6,352 bases of DNA, taken from Ferruginibacter sp. (GTDB lineage: Bacteria > Bacteroidota > Bacteroidia > Chitinophagales > Chitinophagaceae). Location of the stretch: contig JAGPDJ010000158.1 in the NCBI GenBank assembly GCA_018057635.1, positions 1 through 6,352 of the forward strand. The letters are read 5' to 3'. The notes under the pieces were generated by a model. The model was not told the origin of the DNA. It saw only the letters and a list, made by a program, of their open reading frames with translations, and made no database searches. The stretch's first letter is position 1. Each line of letters begins with the position of its first letter. A program made the translations under genes and the position numbers. Positions 1 through 6,013 of this stretch are shown in pieces.

Positions 1-1314
1 GCGTAATTCAAGCACAGCTTTTGCCTGTATTTCAGACATACCGAAACTGGTCATCAACCCATCCTGTGCAATAACCGGTGTGGCGCTTTCCCTGATGAGT
101 TTGATCACTGCATCCAGGTTATCCAGTGCAATGATATAACCTTCCAGTATATGCGCTCTTTCTTCAGCTTTGCGCAATTCAAATTTGGTGCGCCTTACAA
201 CAACTTCATGCCGGAATGCTATAAATTCAGATATCAGGTCTTTCAGGTTCAGGATGCGTGGCCTGCCATTAACCAGCGCCACATTATTGATTCCAAAAGA
301 TGTTTGAAGATCAGAGAATTTGTAAAGCTGGTTAATGATCACCTGCGCAACAGCATCTTTCCGTAATTCAACAACAATACGTGTACCTTCCTTATTGTTG
401 CTTTCATTGTTTACACTGCTGATCCCTTCTATCACATTGTCATTTACCAAGTCGCCAATCTTCTGGGTAAGTTCATCACGGTTTACCAGGTAAGGTATTT
501 CTGTTATTACTATTTTTTCCCTGCCACGGCTATCTGCTTCAATATTTGTTTTTCCACGTATCACTACCCTTCCACGACCTGTATGCAACGCCTGTTTTAC
601 ACCATCAAATCCATAAATGATCCCGCCTGTTGGAAAATCCGGGCCTTTTACAAATTTAATCAGGTCATCAATTTCTATTTCTTTATTGTCGATATATGCA
701 ATACAACCATCAATTACTTCTGTGAGGTTGTGCGGCATCATATTGGTTGCCATACCTACAGCAATACCACTACTGCCATTCAATAATAACTGGGGTACCC
801 GTGTTGGTAAAACGGTTGGCTCTTTTAATGAATCATCAAAGTTCAGCTGGTAGTCCACCGTATCTTTTTCAATATCCTCCATCATGGCCTCGGCAAACTT
901 TTCCAGTCGCACTTCCGTATAACGCATGGCTGCCGGCGGATCTCCATCCTGGCTACCAAAATTACCCTGTCCATCGATCATCTTATAACGCATCGACCAA
1001 TCCTGGGCCATACGAACCATGGTGAAATAAATAGATGAGTCACCATGCGGATGATATTTACCCATCACTTCACCCACAATACGGGCCGATTTTTTATACG
1101 GCCGGTTGCTGTAATTTGCCAGCTCATTCATACCGAATAACACCCGGCGGTGTACAGGTTTTAAACCATCCCTTACATCAGGTAAAGCCCTGCCTACGAT
1201 CACACTCATCGAGTAATCGATATAAAAGGTCTTCATTTGCTCCTCAATGTTTACGGGAATTATTTTACCGCGGTTATTCGGGTTTTGTCCTTCTAAATTT
1301 TCCTGATTTTCCAT
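1..1314 (-). CDS. gyrA: DNA gyrase subunit A, N-terminal part (cut by left window edge)
   Basis: GyrA is the DNA-breaking subunit of the A2B2 gyrase, which uses ATP to introduce negative supercoils. The frame is open from the ATG at 1312-1314 to base 1, giving 438 codons of a protein that normally has over 800. The winged-helix region carries the catalytic Arg131-Tyr132 (AAMRYTE), equivalent to E. coli Arg121-Tyr122. The quinolone-determining region HPHGDSSIYFT lies at 88-98. The tower follows with NGSSGIAVGMAT (179-190), where Ile184 matches the DNA-intercalating Ile174. The coiled-coil arm begins around 370 (RRTKFELRKAEERAHILE). The C-terminal pinwheel and GyrA box lie outside the window. 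GyrA is favoured over ParC because of the close match to E. coli GyrA at a constant offset of 10 residues. The start sits just before the conserved IIPVNIEEQM segment and has no Shine-Dalgarno sequence. An odd point is Phe97 where E. coli has Asp87. Confidence 0.98.
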   Translation of the reverse strand, partial: MENQENLEGQNPNNRGKIIPVNIEEQMKTFYIDYSMSVIVGRALPDVRDGLKPVHRRVLFGMNELANYSNRPYKKSARIVGEVMGKYHPHGDSSIYFTMVRMAQDWSMRYKMIDGQGNFGSQDGDPPAAMRYTEVRLEKFAEAMMEDIEKDTVDYQLNFDDSLKEPTVLPTRVPQLLLNGSSGIAVGMATNMMPHNLTEVIDGCIAYIDNKEIEIDDLIKFVKGPDFPTGGIIYGFDGVKQALHTGRGRVVIRGKTNIEADSRGREKIVITEIPYLVNRDELTQKIGDLVNDNVIEGISSVNNESNNKEGTRIVVELRKDAVAQVIINQLYKFSDLQTSFGINNVALVNGRPRILNLKDLISEFIAFRHEVVVRRTKFELRKAEERAHILEGYIIALDNLDAVIKLIRESATPVIAQDGLMTSFGMSEIQAKAVLELR

Positions 1315-1330
1315 ATTAATTTATAGGCTG

Positions 1331-1360
1331 CAAAAATAACGTTTTTAAGTGGTTTTTCAA
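1331..1360 (-). promoter_or_regulatory. Putative gyrA promoter (Bacteroidota-type -33/-7)
   Basis: Read on the minus strand, TATTTTTG (1338-1331) fits the Bacteroidota -7 consensus TAnnTTTG exactly. A TTG (1360-1358) lies 19 bases further upstream, as expected for the -33 element. Only 16 bases separate the -7 element from the gyrA ATG, so the predicted 5' leader is very short (about 10-12 nt). This is inferred from consensus; no transcript start is known. Confidence 0.55.
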
Positions 1361-1548
1361 GCCGGAAAACAAGCTTTTAAGTTAATGTTTTACACATAAA
1401 ATACGGGTTTGTGGAGAAATAATGCAACTACACTCAAAACATCGTATTTTATTGGGGTTTACCACAATTTTTAAAAAGAAAAACACCTGCTGTTACGGTT
1501 GTTTTTAACCATATTATACGTACCCAAAACACAACAGCTTCATATAAT

Positions 1549-1581
1549 ATGTATAACTTGCAAAAAAATACAGGAAATTGA
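1549..1581 (+). other. Possible 10-codon leader ORF overlapping the TTG start of the next gene
   Basis: An ATG at 1549 opens a 10-residue frame (MYNLQKNTGN) ending in TGA at 1579-1581. The TGA overlaps the TTG start codon of the saccharopine dehydrogenase gene (1578-1580) as TTGA, the geometry seen in translational coupling. No ribosome binding site precedes the ATG, which lies in a small inverted repeat (CATAT-A-ATATG, 1541-1551). The peptide is not rich in lysine, so classic attenuation by lysine is not suggested. It may well be chance. Confidence 0.15.
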
Positions 1582-3098
1582 AAAAAATATTATTGTTTGG
1601 CGCAGGAAAATCAGCCTCTGTTTTAATAGATTACCTGCTGCTGCAATCAGCCGCATTAAACTGGAAGATAATTGTTGCAGATGCCAATAAAAAACTCATA
1701 GAAGATAAAACCCGGCATCATAAAAACAGTGAAGCAATTGAACTGGATATTAACAATGAGGCCAAACGCAGACAATTGGTTTCTGAAGCTGATATCGTAA
1801 TTTCTATGATGCCTCCTGCCCTGCACATCCTTGTTGCAAAAGATTGTATTCATTTTGAAAAAAATTTACTTACAGCATCTTATGCAGATGATGAAATAAA
1901 GGCTTTGGAAAATCAGGTAAGAGATAAAGGCATCTTATTCTTGTGTGAAATGGGCCTGGATCCTGGTATTGACCACATGAGCGCCATGCAGTTGCTGGAT
2001 GAGATCAGGGAAAGTGGTGGCACTGTTCAATCATTTAAAAGCCATTGCGGCGGACTTGTTGCCCCGGAAAGTGATGACAATCCCTGGCATTATAAAATAA
2101 CCTGGAACCCCAGGAATATTGTGATGGCCGGAAAAGCAGGCGCAATTTATAAACTCAACGGAAAAAAAATAGCTGAAAAATATGAAACCTTGTTCGATGC
2201 AGACCGTACAGTATTAACCGGCAACGAAGAAGTACCGGTATTGAGTTATTATCCAAACAGGAACAGTTTACCTTATATTGATCTTTACCGGCTCGAAGAA
2301 GCCAGTACATTCATCCGTACTACCCTGCGTTACCGTGATTTTATGTACGGCTGGAAAAATATTGTTGAACTGAAGTTGACAGATGAAGAACCGGTTTATC
2401 AAACAGATGGTTTGAGCCTGCAGGATTTTTTTAAGGAACACCTGCTCAAAAACGGCTTCGGCGACTGGCTTAATCATAAACTTTCAGAAAGGTTATCAGA
2501 AACAAAAGCAATGCTTGAAAACCTGATGAAAATTGCTGAGGCCGAAAATATTGCCCAGGTTGAAGGTGAACCAGTGGAGAAAGATTTTATGCTGGTAAAC
2601 GAAGAAGGGCATCTGAAAAGTATCCAGCTGGAAGATGTAAAAAATGATGCTGCCAGTGTTGTTGCTCTAAAAATGCATGAAGCAAACCTGACAATGAAGC
2701 AGCTTTTTTATCTTGGCCTCGACGACCAGGAAACTATTATAAATAAAGGGCTATGTTCCGCCGCAGATGTACTGCAAATGTCGCTTGAAAAAAAACTGGC
2801 ACTTCAGCCCACCGACAAAGACATGATCGTTATGCTTCATGAAATAGAATACTCAAATAATGAAGGTAAAAGGCAGTCAATTCACAGTTCATTATTGGTG
2901 AAAGGAGAAGACAGTATACACACCGCCATGGCCAAAACTGTTGGACTTCCATTGGGTATCGCGGCCAAACTGATCCTGGAAAAAAAGATAAACCTAACCG
3001 GCATACACATCCCTGTTTGTAAAGAGATATATGAACCTGTTTTGACTGAATTAAAAAACCTTGGAATCTCATTTAATGAATCCAGGGATACTTTATAA
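1578..3098 (+). CDS. Saccharopine dehydrogenase, Lys9 / glutamate-forming type
   Basis: This family interconverts saccharopine with glutamate plus 2-aminoadipate 6-semialdehyde using NAD(P); in animals it is the SDH half of AASS. Because Bacteroidota normally make lysine by the diaminopimelate route, lysine breakdown is the likelier role (inference). The 506-residue cytosolic protein opens with a Rossmann fold, KKILLFGAGKSA at 2-13. Family motifs follow: SMMPPALH (76-83), GLDPGIDHMSAM (126-137), SHCGGLVAPESDDNPW (155-170), TLRYRDF (249-255), DMIVMLHEIEY (415-425) and TAMAKTVGLPLGIAAK (449-464). These align in order with yeast Lys9 (446 residues), but about 60 extra, charged, helix-like residues lie around 296-365. 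The start is TTG at 1578: an in-frame stop at 1554-1556 leaves no upstream ATG, and the next ATG would delete the Rossmann motif. AGGA at 1572-1575 is too close to be a good ribosome site. No lysine-pathway partner is in view. Confidence 0.9.
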   Translation: MKKILLFGAGKSASVLIDYLLLQSAALNWKIIVADANKKLIEDKTRHHKNSEAIELDINNEAKRRQLVSEADIVISMMPPALHILVAKDCIHFEKNLLTASYADDEIKALENQVRDKGILFLCEMGLDPGIDHMSAMQLLDEIRESGGTVQSFKSHCGGLVAPESDDNPWHYKITWNPRNIVMAGKAGAIYKLNGKKIAEKYETLFDADRTVLTGNEEVPVLSYYPNRNSLPYIDLYRLEEASTFIRTTLRYRDFMYGWKNIVELKLTDEEPVYQTDGLSLQDFFKEHLLKNGFGDWLNHKLSERLSETKAMLENLMKIAEAENIAQVEGEPVEKDFMLVNEEGHLKSIQLEDVKNDAASVVALKMHEANLTMKQLFYLGLDDQETIINKGLCSAADVLQMSLEKKLALQPTDKDMIVMLHEIEYSNNEGKRQSIHSSLLVKGEDSIHTAMAKTVGLPLGIAAKLILEKKINLTGIHIPVCKEIYEPVLTELKNLGISFNESRDTL

Positions 3099-3118
3099 AA
3101 TATTTAATGCAGGATTTT

Positions 3119-3132
3119 TTTATACGTATAAA
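3119..3132. promoter_or_regulatory. Perfect 14-bp palindrome, candidate antitoxin operator
   Basis: TTTATACGTATAAA is a perfect inverted repeat immediately upstream of the -7 element of the toxin-antitoxin operon, in the spacer where RNA polymerase would bind. Ribbon-helix-helix antitoxins, alone or with their toxin, typically bind such palindromes to repress their own operon. The role is inferred from position and symmetry. Confidence 0.5.
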
Positions 3133-3137
3133 TTTAT

Positions 3138-3145
3138 TATTTTTG
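3138..3145 (+). promoter_or_regulatory. Putative -7 element of the toxin-antitoxin promoter
   Basis: TATTTTTG matches the Bacteroidota -7 consensus TAnnTTTG exactly and is identical to the element proposed for gyrA. It too stands 16 bases before its start codon. No clear TTTG/TTG is found at the -33 position (a T-run lies there), so the promoter may be weak or dependent on the -7 element. Confidence 0.5.
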
Positions 3146-3149
3146 TCGT

Positions 3150-3155
3150 AAAGGA
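3150..3155 (+). promoter_or_regulatory. Shine-Dalgarno sequence of the antitoxin gene
   Basis: AAAGGA lies 6 bases before the ATG at 3162. It is the only convincing Shine-Dalgarno sequence in the window; the other starts lack one, as is usual in Bacteroidota. It supports the chosen antitoxin start and strong antitoxin translation. Confidence 0.55.
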
Positions 3156-3161
3156 TAAAAA

Positions 3162-3419
3162 ATGGATGCCAAGGTTACGTTAAGCTTTAATAAATCAGTT
3201 ATAGAAAAAGCAAAGAAATATGCTGATGAAAACAACATTAGCCTGTCAAGGCTTACAGAATTTTTATTAAGTAAAGTAACCAGTAAAAAGTATCAATCAT
3301 TGGAAGACCTCCCCATCTCAGATTGGGTAAGTGTAGTATCGGAAGGCGCTGTAGAATATAAAACGAAGCCAAGAAAAAACAAAGACCTGAAAAATGAATA
3401 TTTTAAATCGAAGAAATGA
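3162..3419 (+). CDS. Ribbon-helix-helix antitoxin, DUF6364-like
   Basis: This 85-residue basic protein is the likely antitoxin of a type II toxin-antitoxin pair: it would bind and neutralise the PIN toxin and repress the operon. The N-terminus has a ribbon-helix-helix pattern: a beta strand at 3-9 (AKVTLSF), helix A at about 11-24 (KSVIEKAKKYADEN), a turn with Ile26-Ser27, and helix B at about 28-39 (LSRLTEFLLSKV). This resembles DUF6364 proteins. The C-terminal part, from about 43, is probably flexible and toxin-binding; it includes the hydrophobic stretch DLPISDWVSVVS and a lysine-rich tail. Its stop overlaps the toxin start as ATGA, so translation is probably coupled. A good Shine-Dalgarno sequence and an operator-like palindrome lie just upstream. 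The family name rests on recall of sequence style; the antitoxin role rests mainly on gene order and overlap. Confidence 0.85.
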   Translation: MDAKVTLSFNKSVIEKAKKYADENNISLSRLTEFLLSKVTSKKYQSLEDLPISDWVSVVSEGAVEYKTKPRKNKDLKNEYFKSKK

Positions 3420-3832
3420 GAATTTTCCTCGATGCAAATCTCCTGGTTTCGGTATTGAATAAGGAATATCCTTTATTCACTTATTCTTCAAGGATAGTAA
3501 GCCTGGCAGATAACAGGAAATATACAGTCTTCACCTCCCCCATTTGTTTAGCCATTGCATTTTATTTTGCAGAGAAAAAAGCCGGTACATCTATAGCTAA
3601 GAAAAAAATAGAAATACTTGCCGGAAAAATTTCCATAACTACTGTAGGCGAAAAAGAAGTGATTCAATCTCTGTTAAATAAAAAAATACATGACTTTGAA
3701 GATGGTATTCAATATTATGCTGCTAAACAATACGCATGCCATGTGATCATTACTGAAGATGTGGATGATTTTTATTTTTCCGATATGGAAGTTATAAAAC
3801 CAAAAGATTTCGTGGAAAAATATTTATTATGA
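3416..3832 (+). CDS. PIN-domain toxin (VapC-like ribonuclease)
   Basis: The 138-residue single-domain protein has the size and pattern of PIN-domain toxins, which are Mg2+-dependent endoribonucleases that usually cut tRNA, rRNA or mRNA. The first acidic residue is Asp6 in MRIFLDANLLVSVL. The second signature is HDFEDGIQYYAAK (92-104), with Asp93 and Asp96. The last strand, VIITEDVDDF (110-119), replaces the common T-R-N-x-x-D-F. The segment TSPICLAIAFYFAEK (40-54) occupies the place where VapC proteins have a conserved Glu; here it holds only hydrophobic residues, as seen loosely in PIN_3-type proteins, which often have Asn. The active site may therefore be three-acid or altered. The start overlaps the antitoxin stop by 4 bp (ATGA), the usual arrangement of such pairs. 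The reading frame is intact. Confidence 0.88.
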   Translation: MRIFLDANLLVSVLNKEYPLFTYSSRIVSLADNRKYTVFTSPICLAIAFYFAEKKAGTSIAKKKIEILAGKISITTVGEKEVIQSLLNKKIHDFEDGIQYYAAKQYACHVIITEDVDDFYFSDMEVIKPKDFVEKYLL

Positions 3833-3861
3833 GTGGTTTTATTCTTAGTGCCACTTTTTTT
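3832..3861 (+). terminator. Terminator-like hairpin after the toxin gene
   Basis: AGTGG (3832-3836) can pair with CCACT (3851-3855) across a 14-base loop, and a run of seven T (3855-3861) follows directly. The stem is short (5 bp plus possible G-U pairs) and begins at the last base of the toxin stop codon. The T-run lies on the plus strand, so it would serve the toxin-antitoxin transcript rather than the converging sirtuin transcript. Confidence 0.45.
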
Positions 3862-3863
3862 GC

Positions 3864-3887
3864 CACAAAGACTCAAATACACAAAGA
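3864..3887. repeat. Three tandem octamers related to CACAAAGA
   Basis: CACAAAGA (3864-3871), CTCAAATA (3872-3879) and CACAAAGA (3880-3887) form an 8-bp tandem repeat with a decayed middle copy. It sits in the 67-bp spacer between the converging toxin and sirtuin genes. Similar CACAAAGA-type intergenic repeats are, from memory, common in Bacteroidota; no function is assigned. Confidence 0.5.
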
Positions 3888-3899
3888 GTACTTATTTTA

Positions 3900-4583
3900 T
3901 TAAAGGAGCATTTTTAGCAATTCACCAACACCTTCAGTGGCAGTTTTTTCTATTGCAATAATGTTCTCATAGCGGTTTACCGGAGGTATTTTTTTATCAA
4001 TGATGTATTTGGGCGTTTTATCGGGTACATAGTCTATTAATCCGGCTGCAGGATAAACCTGCAGTGAAGTACCGATTAATATAAAAACATCGGCAGTTGT
4101 CATAACCGATGCCGCCTGTTGTATCATGGGTACAGGTTCTTCAAACCAAACAATATGCGGACGTAATTGCGTACCATCTTCGGCAAGATCTCCCAAATTT
4201 ATATCATCTCTAATTTCAGAGATCAGTGTTTCATTAACAGAACTCCTCATTTTAAATATTTCACCATGCAGGTGCATTACACAAGATGAACCAGCCCGCT
4301 CATGCAGGTCATCTATATTCTGTGTAATGATGGTTACTGCATATTCTTTTTCAAGGGCAGCAATTCCATCATGTGCAGTATTGGGAATTGCAGCCGCTAC
4401 ATCTTTCCTTCTCATGTTATAAAAATCAAGAACCAGTTTGGGGTCTTTCCGGAAAGCCCTTGGAGTGGCTACATCTTCAATATTATAACCCATCCACAAT
4501 CCATCGCTGTCGCGAAAAGTTTTTAATCCACTTTCTGCGCTGATTCCCGCGCCGGTTAAAACAACTATATGTTTTTTATTCAT
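3900..4583 (-). CDS. NAD-dependent protein deacylase, SIR2 family (CobB/SIRT5-like), without zinc cysteines
   Basis: Sirtuins remove acetyl or longer acyl groups from lysines, consuming NAD+ and releasing nicotinamide and O-acyl-ADP-ribose. This 227-residue cytosolic protein has the NAD motifs GAGISAESG (11-19) and FRD (23-25), TQNIDDLHERAG (87-98) and the catalytic His106 in MHLHGE. Tyr55 and Arg58 (FYNMRR) match the Y-x-x-R pair that favours succinyl or malonyl substrates in CobB and SIRT5. The segment after LHGE, KMRSSVNETLISEIRDD, replaces the usual CxxC zinc ribbon; the only cysteine is Cys101. The conserved RPHVVWFGE appears as RPHIVWFEE, so Glu148 takes the Gly position. GTSLQVYPAAGL (172-183) completes the NAD site. 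It starts 12 bp after the DUF4349 gene and is probably in its operon. I recall zinc-less members among Bacteroidota sirtuins, so the cysteine loss may be a subfamily trait. Confidence 0.93.
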   Translation of the reverse strand: MNKKHIVVLTGAGISAESGLKTFRDSDGLWMGYNIEDVATPRAFRKDPKLVLDFYNMRRKDVAAAIPNTAHDGIAALEKEYAVTIITQNIDDLHERAGSSCVMHLHGEIFKMRSSVNETLISEIRDDINLGDLAEDGTQLRPHIVWFEEPVPMIQQAASVMTTADVFILIGTSLQVYPAAGLIDYVPDKTPKYIIDKKIPPVNRYENIIAIEKTATEGVGELLKMLL

Positions 4584-4595
4584 AGAACAAACTTA

Positions 4596-5477
4596 CTAAT
4601 TATGTGCTATTGGTTTCACCAACCTGATCCTTCGCCATCCAAACCAAGCAAGGAAAATTAATAATACCAATGGCCAAATTGATATCAGTGCAACAAAAAT
4701 ATCAGCAATCCAGCTTACACCCAATTTGAAAGCTTCGGAAACCCTGCTGAAAAATCCCGGATCTTTATTTACCGGGTTAAATCCGGCTATGGGCTGATAA
4801 TAAACAAGGTTGATCGTGCTAAACTGAGCCTGTTGTGAAAGATAATTCACCCTGCCGGTTGCAGCCTCTATTTCTTCCTGTATGCCATCAATTTCCTGCT
4901 GCACCTGCAATACTTCAGTCATACTTTTTGACTGCTTCAGAAACTCAAGGTATTTTAAACGCATTTGCTTTTTGGCTTCCAGCCTTGACCGGGTGTCTAC
5001 AACCTGCGCTGTAACATCATCTGTAGAAATTTTTCTTTCAATGATCTTTGCATCAAACCCGGAAAATTGGTTCATCATTGCTTCAAAATGTTCTACCGGA
5101 ACTTTTATAGCCATGATTGTTTCTGTCATTTCATCCACCAGGTGCTGCTCTTCACTGGCAATATAACCACCAAATTGATTGATGGTTTGATGCACCGATT
5201 CATTGCAGCGTTTGATATCACTTACTTCCAGTTTAAGTGTGGCGGTTTTGATGATCTTCTTATCCCATCCGGCTTTGGAAAGTATAGCGGGTACAGTTCC
5301 CTGTTTGGTTGTATCCTGTAAAGGTTGTTGCGAAAATTTTTCCGGTTGTTGGTTTTCCTGTGTTACTTCCAAATCTGCCAGTAAAGCGCTGTTTTTACTT
5401 TTATTATTTTCTGAATGATTGCAGGAAAACAATAACACCTGCATCATCAGTAATGTAAACATGGATTTCATTTTCAT
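4596..5477 (-). CDS. DUF4349-domain lipoprotein with C-terminal membrane helix
   Basis: The function is not known. The chosen start (ATG at 5475-5477) gives 293 residues with a lipoprotein signal: MKMKSMF, a hydrophobic stretch, then LLFSC with Cys19 as the predicted lipidation site. The same frame is open back to an ATG at 5540, but that would put 21 unrelated residues before the signal. Residues 20-65 are polar, Asn/Gln-rich linker. The DUF4349 core runs from about 72 (KKIIKTATLKLEV) to 227, including TVVD-like VVDTRSRLEAKK (159-170) and a long heptad-like helix (about 163-214, e.g. VLQVQQEIDGIQEEIEAATG) likely to form a coiled coil. A membrane helix at about 257-279 is followed by positive residues (WRRIRLVK), so the C-terminus should be cytoplasmic. 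The sirtuin gene follows after 12 bp, suggesting co-transcription. The 125-bp upstream region shows no clear promoter. Confidence 0.88.
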   Translation of the reverse strand: MKMKSMFTLLMMQVLLFSCNHSENNKSKNSALLADLEVTQENQQPEKFSQQPLQDTTKQGTVPAILSKAGWDKKIIKTATLKLEVSDIKRCNESVHQTINQFGGYIASEEQHLVDEMTETIMAIKVPVEHFEAMMNQFSGFDAKIIERKISTDDVTAQVVDTRSRLEAKKQMRLKYLEFLKQSKSMTEVLQVQQEIDGIQEEIEAATGRVNYLSQQAQFSTINLVYYQPIAGFNPVNKDPGFFSRVSEAFKLGVSWIADIFVALISIWPLVLLIFLAWFGWRRIRLVKPIAHN

Positions 5478-5602
5478 ATCAATAAGTTTAAATGTTGAGA
5501 TGCTTATTGATACTATTTGCATAAAACAAGTAACCGGCAAATAATGTTAAATGAAATGCAATGTGTTTCGGATGATACTAATTTGGAGTAAATCTTTTGC
5601 AG

Positions 5603-6013
5603 TTATTTACCAGCAGCCATTTGCATGATGATATCCCATTCTTCGTCGGTAACCGGGGAAACAGAAAGCCTGCTGATCCTTATCAGTGCCATATTTGCCA
5701 GGCGTTTATCGGCTTTCATTTGTAACAAGGTTACGGGATGCTTTAAAGATTTAAAAGGCTTAACATCCACTGCCACCCAATTGGTATCTTCAGTTGTGGG
5801 ATCCTGGTAGGCTTCTTTGGTAACTTTGGCAATGCCCACAATTTCCATTCCTTCGTTGCTGTGGTAAAAGAATACCTCATCGCCTTTTTTCATTGCTCTT
5901 AAGTGAATACGTGCAGCATAATTGCGAACACCATCCCAAACCGCCTGTTTGTCTTTTGTAAATTGTTCCCAGTTGTACTTAAAAGGTTCCGATTTGATCA
6001 GCCAATGTGCCAT
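5603..6013 (-). CDS. EVE-domain protein (PUA-like, THYN1 family)
   Basis: The 136-residue cytosolic protein is a single EVE domain, a PUA-like fold. In human THYN1 and some restriction systems this fold recognises modified bases in DNA or RNA; the ligand of stand-alone bacterial members is unknown. Family hallmarks are the start MAHWLIKSEP, the segment WDGVRNYAARIHLRAMKKGD (26-45), the strand EVFFYHSN (46-53), the IVGIAKV strand (58-64), WVAVDVKPF (79-87) and the C-terminal LIRISRLSVSPVTDEEW (110-126). The length is normal for the family and the frame is complete. It lies 71 bp downstream of the lutA-like gene and 125 bp upstream of the DUF4349 start, so operon membership is unclear. The start is set by the conserved N-terminus, with no Shine-Dalgarno sequence. 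Confidence 0.93.
   Translation of the reverse strand: MAHWLIKSEPFKYNWEQFTKDKQAVWDGVRNYAARIHLRAMKKGDEVFFYHSNEGMEIVGIAKVTKEAYQDPTTEDTNWVAVDVKPFKSLKHPVTLLQMKADKRLANMALIRISRLSVSPVTDEEWDIIMQMAAGK

Noticed and set aside
151..1319. Plus-strand open frames across the gyrA region
   Set aside because: They are antisense to an uninterrupted, strongly conserved gyrA frame and their translations show no recognisable domain.
1494..1501. TACGGTTG as a promoter -7 element for the saccharopine gene
   Set aside because: It has one mismatch to TAnnTTTG and no -33 partner at suitable spacing, so I could not support it.
1315..1577. A riboswitch or small RNA in the divergent spacer
   Set aside because: Only very short inverted repeats (4-5 bp) are visible and no known lysine-riboswitch-like conserved core is recognisable.
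1499..1690. A 63-residue plus-strand frame starting at TTG before the saccharopine gene
   Set aside because: It overlaps the Rossmann-fold start of the real gene in another frame, has a weak start and no family features.
5478..5540. N-terminal extension of the DUF4349 protein to the ATG at 5540
   Set aside because: The extra 21 residues would bury the lipoprotein signal inside the protein; the start at 5477 gives a normal signal with Cys19.
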